The notes under the pieces are model-generated. The model was not told where the DNA came from and did not search any database. It was given only the letters and a program-made list of their open reading frames with translations. Made by a program: the position numbers and the translations under genes. From positions 1-16,727 of the forward strand of contig JASLFY010000122.1 of NCBI GenBank assembly GCA_030150425.1: a stretch of DNA of 16,727 nucleotides, in the 5' to 3' direction. Of this stretch, positions 14,355 through 16,727 are shown piece by piece. Numbering within the stretch: position 1 is the first letter of the stretch; every line of letters starts with the position of its first letter. Origin of the DNA: Yimella sp. (GTDB lineage Bacteria > Actinomycetota > Actinomycetes > Actinomycetales > Dermatophilaceae).

Positions 14355-15641
14355 GTGAACGGACTGGGATGGACGCTGCACGGTGACGGCCGATCGATCG
14401 CCGAGGGTGAGGTGGTCGCACCCGACGAACGGCTGGCCTGGCCGCTGACCATCGGGATCGGCGCACAACACATCGTCGCGATGTTCGGCGCGACCTTCCT
14501 GGTGCCGCTGCTGACCGACTTCCCGCCGGCCACCACGCTGTTCTTCTCCGGCATCGGCACGATGATCTTCCTGCTGCTGACCGCGGGACGGGTGCCGTCG
14601 TACCTGGGGTCCTCGTTCGCGTTCATCGCGCCGATCGGTGCCGCCACCAACGAGCACGGCATGGGCGGCGCGCTGGGTGGGGTGCTGGTGACCGGCGTCG
14701 CGCTGGCTCTGGTCGGCCTGGTGGTGCAGGTTGCCGGAGCCGCCTGGCTGCGCTGGCTGATGCCGCCGCTGGTCACCGGTGCGATCGTCGCGTTGATCGG
14801 CCTGAACCTGGCGCCGGCCGCCTGGCTCAACGTCAAGTCGTCGCCGGTGACCGCCACTGCAACGATCGCCGTGATCGCACTGGTGACGGTGCTGGTCAAG
14901 GGGCTGCTGGGCCGCCTGGCGATCCTGATCGGTGTCGCCGCCGGTTACCTGGTGGCGGTGCTGCGCGGCGAGGTGAACTTCGCCCCCGTACGCAGTGCCG
15001 ACTGGATCGGGATGCCGACCTTCCACGCCCCGAGCTTCCACGCCTCGGTGATCGTGTTCTTCCTGCCGGTGGTGCTGGTGTTGGTGGCCGAGAACATCGG
15101 TCACGTGAAGTCGGTGGCCCAGATGACCGGTCGCGACCTGGACGACGTGTCCGGGCGCGCACTGATGGCCGACGGGCTGGCCACCACACTGGCCGGCCTG
15201 GGCGGCGGTTCCGGCACCACGACGTACGCGGAGAACATCGGCGTGATGGCCGCGACCAAGGTCTACTCGACCGCAGCGTACTGGGTGGCGGCGATCGGCG
15301 CGCTGCTGCTGAGCGTCTGCCCGAAGTTCGGCGAGGCCGTGGCCACGGTTCCGCTGGGCGTGCTCGGCGGCGCCGGAACGGTGCTGTACGGGATGATCGG
15401 CCTGCTCGGTGCGCGGATCTGGATCGAGTCGCGGGTCGACCTGGCCAACCCGATCAACCTGACCTCCGCGGCGATCGGGCTGATCATCGGCATCGGCAAC
15501 TACACCTGGAAGATCGGCTCGCTGACGTTCACCGGCATCGCGTTGGGCACGATCGCAGTGCTGCTCTGCTACCACGTGATGCGCGGGCTGAACCGGCTCA
15601 CCGGAGCCGTCGCCGACCCGGAGTTGCCGGTCAAGGCCTGA
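14355..15641 (+). CDS. UraA-type nucleobase permease (NCS2 family)
   Basis: This integral membrane transporter of 428 residues belongs to the nucleobase:cation symporter-2 family and is most like uracil permeases (UraA/PyrP/RutG). Family motifs are GAQHIVAMFGATFLVPLL (36-53), YLGSSFAFIAP (83-93), AENIGHVKSV (245-254) and GGSGTTTYAENIGVMAATK (284-302). Glu246, His250 and Glu293 correspond to UraA Glu241, His245 and Glu290, which bind uracil and the proton, so uracil uptake with protons is likely; another pyrimidine or a purine cannot be ruled out. No Shine-Dalgarno sequence precedes GTG 14355, but a TACGCT box does. The gene lies between two terminators and is probably transcribed alone. It occupies the place where atpC would be expected. 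Confidence 0.9.
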   Translation: MNGLGWTLHGDGRSIAEGEVVAPDERLAWPLTIGIGAQHIVAMFGATFLVPLLTDFPPATTLFFSGIGTMIFLLLTAGRVPSYLGSSFAFIAPIGAATNEHGMGGALGGVLVTGVALALVGLVVQVAGAAWLRWLMPPLVTGAIVALIGLNLAPAAWLNVKSSPVTATATIAVIALVTVLVKGLLGRLAILIGVAAGYLVAVLRGEVNFAPVRSADWIGMPTFHAPSFHASVIVFFLPVVLVLVAENIGHVKSVAQMTGRDLDDVSGRALMADGLATTLAGLGGGSGTTTYAENIGVMAATKVYSTAAYWVAAIGALLLSVCPKFGEAVATVPLGVLGGAGTVLYGMIGLLGARIWIESRVDLANPINLTSAAIGLIIGIGNYTWKIGSLTFTGIALGTIAVLLCYHVMRGLNRLTGAVADPELPVKA

Positions 15642-15657
15642 CCCCGCCCGAGCCGTT

Positions 15658-15693
15658 CATGGGCACACCTCCCCTGGGGAAGGTGTGCCCATG
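15658..15693 (+). terminator. Terminator hairpin after the permease gene
   Basis: A perfect 13-base-pair stem (15658-15670, CATGGGCACACCT, with 15681-15693) begins 16 bases after the permease stop; the ten-base loop can pair further as CCC with GGG. No U-tract is present. Confidence 0.8.
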
Positions 15694-15751
15694 GTCGTCG
15701 TGGCACCCCGCGCTGCACGCTTCCCTCACAACCGCGAACCGGCACGCAAGC

Positions 15752-15784
15752 AGGTGATTTAGGGGATCATCTCGCCGGCTCGCC
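15752..15784 (+). repeat. Hairpin and short direct repeat in the deacetylase leader
   Basis: AGGTGAT (15752-15758) and ATCATCT (15766-15772) form a seven-base-pair stem with one G-U pair. The overlapping direct repeat CTCGCC occurs at 15771-15776 and 15779-15784. The element ends just before the ribosome binding site and could affect translation; I do not recognise a known riboswitch. Confidence 0.3.
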
Positions 15785-15796
15785 CAAGGGGGAGTC

Positions 15797-16727
15797 ATGA
15801 ACATTCGGATGCGTACGACGGCACTCGGGCTGGTCGCCGCGACGGCACTCAGCGGGGTCGGCATGGCGGTCGCATCGACCGCCGGCGCCGCCACCCGCAG
15901 CTGCACCTCGACCACACCGGCGAGCAGCCGGCCGGTGTTGCGGTACGCCGACCACGGCAGCTGCGTCACGCAGGCGCAGCTGCGGCTGCGGGCGTACGGG
16001 GCTTCGATCAGCACCGACGGCAGCTTCGGCCCGGCGACGCTCGCCGCGGTGAAGTCCTTCCAGCGGGCCCGCGGCCTGCAGGTCGACGGGGTCGTCGGCC
16101 CGATCACCTGGTCGCGGCTGCTGGCCGGCGCCTCCACCACGCCGCCGCCCAGCACGCCGCCGGCGACCTACCGCGCCAGCCGGTGCGGGAACAACGGCGA
16201 CAAGGTGCTGCTCGTCTTCGACGACACGTCGCCGAGCATGAGCAGTTTCCGCACCCTGGTCGACACCGCCCGTGCGAACGGCATCGGCATCGGTGTCGCC
16301 CCGAACGGCAACGCGGTCGCGGCCGGCCGCGCCGACCCGGCGTACGCCCGGGCGCGGGGGATGCTGGTCGTGGACCACACGTACGACCACAAGGACCTGA
16401 CGACGCTGTCGAACGCGGGCGTGGCGTGGGAGATCACCCGCCCGCAGGTCAACAGCAACTACGTGCGGCCGCCGTACGGCGCCACCAACGCTCGGGTCAA
16501 CGGGATCCTGTCCCAGTACGGCAAGTACAACTGCCTGTGGAACCTGGACCCGCGCGACTGGGACGGGCGGTCGGCGTACAGCGCGGCGGACTACATCATC
16601 CGCAACGCCAAGCCGGGCAGCACCGCGGTGGTCCACCTGAACCACCTCGGCCGTACGCCGGCGACGCTGGCCTACATCAAGCGCGGCCTGGCGAACCGGG
16701 GGATCGCGATGTGCGCCCCGTGGCCGG
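15797..16727 (+). CDS. Secreted peptidoglycan-binding NodB-like polysaccharide deacetylase (3' end outside window)
   Basis: The frame is open from ATG 15797 to the window end (310 residues seen). An N-terminal signal peptide (positive MNIRMR, hydrophobic core about 7-28, small residues before about 32) suggests export. A PG_binding_1 type domain follows (about 56-109: VTQAQLRLRAYG, DGSFGPATLAAVKSFQRARG, VDGVVGPITWSRL), then a Thr/Pro linker (113-124). The last part is a NodB-like deacetylase domain: FDD (141-143), HTYDH (194-198, metal-binding H-x3-H), RPPYG (224-228), DPRDWDG (251-257) and VHLNH (279-283). Motif 1 reads VFDDTS instead of the usual TFDDGP, but its aspartates are kept. It probably removes acetyl groups from peptidoglycan or another glycan outside the cell. 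GGGGGAG (15788-15794) is very close to the ATG; an in-frame ATG at 15809 is an alternative. Confidence 0.85.
   Translation, partial: MNIRMRTTALGLVAATALSGVGMAVASTAGAATRSCTSTTPASSRPVLRYADHGSCVTQAQLRLRAYGASISTDGSFGPATLAAVKSFQRARGLQVDGVVGPITWSRLLAGASTTPPPSTPPATYRASRCGNNGDKVLLVFDDTSPSMSSFRTLVDTARANGIGIGVAPNGNAVAAGRADPAYARARGMLVVDHTYDHKDLTTLSNAGVAWEITRPQVNSNYVRPPYGATNARVNGILSQYGKYNCLWNLDPRDWDGRSAYSAADYIIRNAKPGSTAVVHLNHLGRTPATLAYIKRGLANRGIAMCAPWP

Noticed and set aside
12824..14899. Minus-strand open frame of 691 codons opposite atpD and the permease gene
   Set aside because: Runs through the terminator and two real genes; no family features.
15694..15796. Cyclic di-AMP (ydaO-type) riboswitch before the wall enzyme
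   Set aside because: The leader is only about 100 bases and I could not find the conserved core; only a simple hairpin is supported.

Overview
This is a G+C-rich window (roughly two thirds G+C by eye) from an actinobacterium. It carries the ATP synthase neighbourhood that is conserved across the phylum: prfA-prmC-tsaC-glyA-wecA-type transferase-atp operon. Protein sequences such as the long delta subunit, the alpha subunit and the SHMT are typical of Actinomycetota. The abundance of GTG starts and short overlaps fits as well. The exact genus cannot be read from the window; a member of Micrococcales or a relative is a guess.

Layout, left to right. (1) The 3' part of prfA (release factor 1) is coupled by a 4-base overlap to prmC, which methylates it. 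(2) A minus-strand pentapeptide-repeat protein converges on prmC, the two stop codons lying side by side. Divergent from it starts a Cds1-like PLP enzyme of cysteine metabolism. This pair separates prmC from tsaC, which are often adjacent in related genomes. (3) tsaC (threonylcarbamoyl-AMP synthase for tRNA t6A), glyA (serine hydroxymethyltransferase) and a WecA/TagO-type polyprenyl-phosphate sugar-1-phosphate transferase follow in tight array. (4) The atp operon comprises two small AtpI-type membrane proteins, then atpB, E, F, H, A, G and D. A near-perfect Rex-type operator (6631-6648), inside a perfect 12-bp inverted repeat, overlaps the end of the wecA-like gene and a candidate atp promoter. 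(5) Directly after atpD stands a strong terminator hairpin; atpC (epsilon subunit) is absent from its usual place. (6) A UraA-type NCS2 nucleobase permease follows, closed by another terminator. (7) The window ends inside a secreted protein with a peptidoglycan-binding domain and a NodB-like deacetylase domain.

How it fits together: the left part serves translation (termination, RF methylation, tRNA modification) and one-carbon and sulfur amino-acid metabolism. The middle builds the F1Fo machine in the standard gene order (a, c, b, delta, alpha, gamma, beta). The Rex-like site suggests that the operon responds to NADH/NAD+ balance. The two most notable points are this operator and the missing atpC.

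No gene-free stretch exceeds about 160 bases. I saw no tRNA, rRNA, CRISPR, insertion sequence or prophage element.
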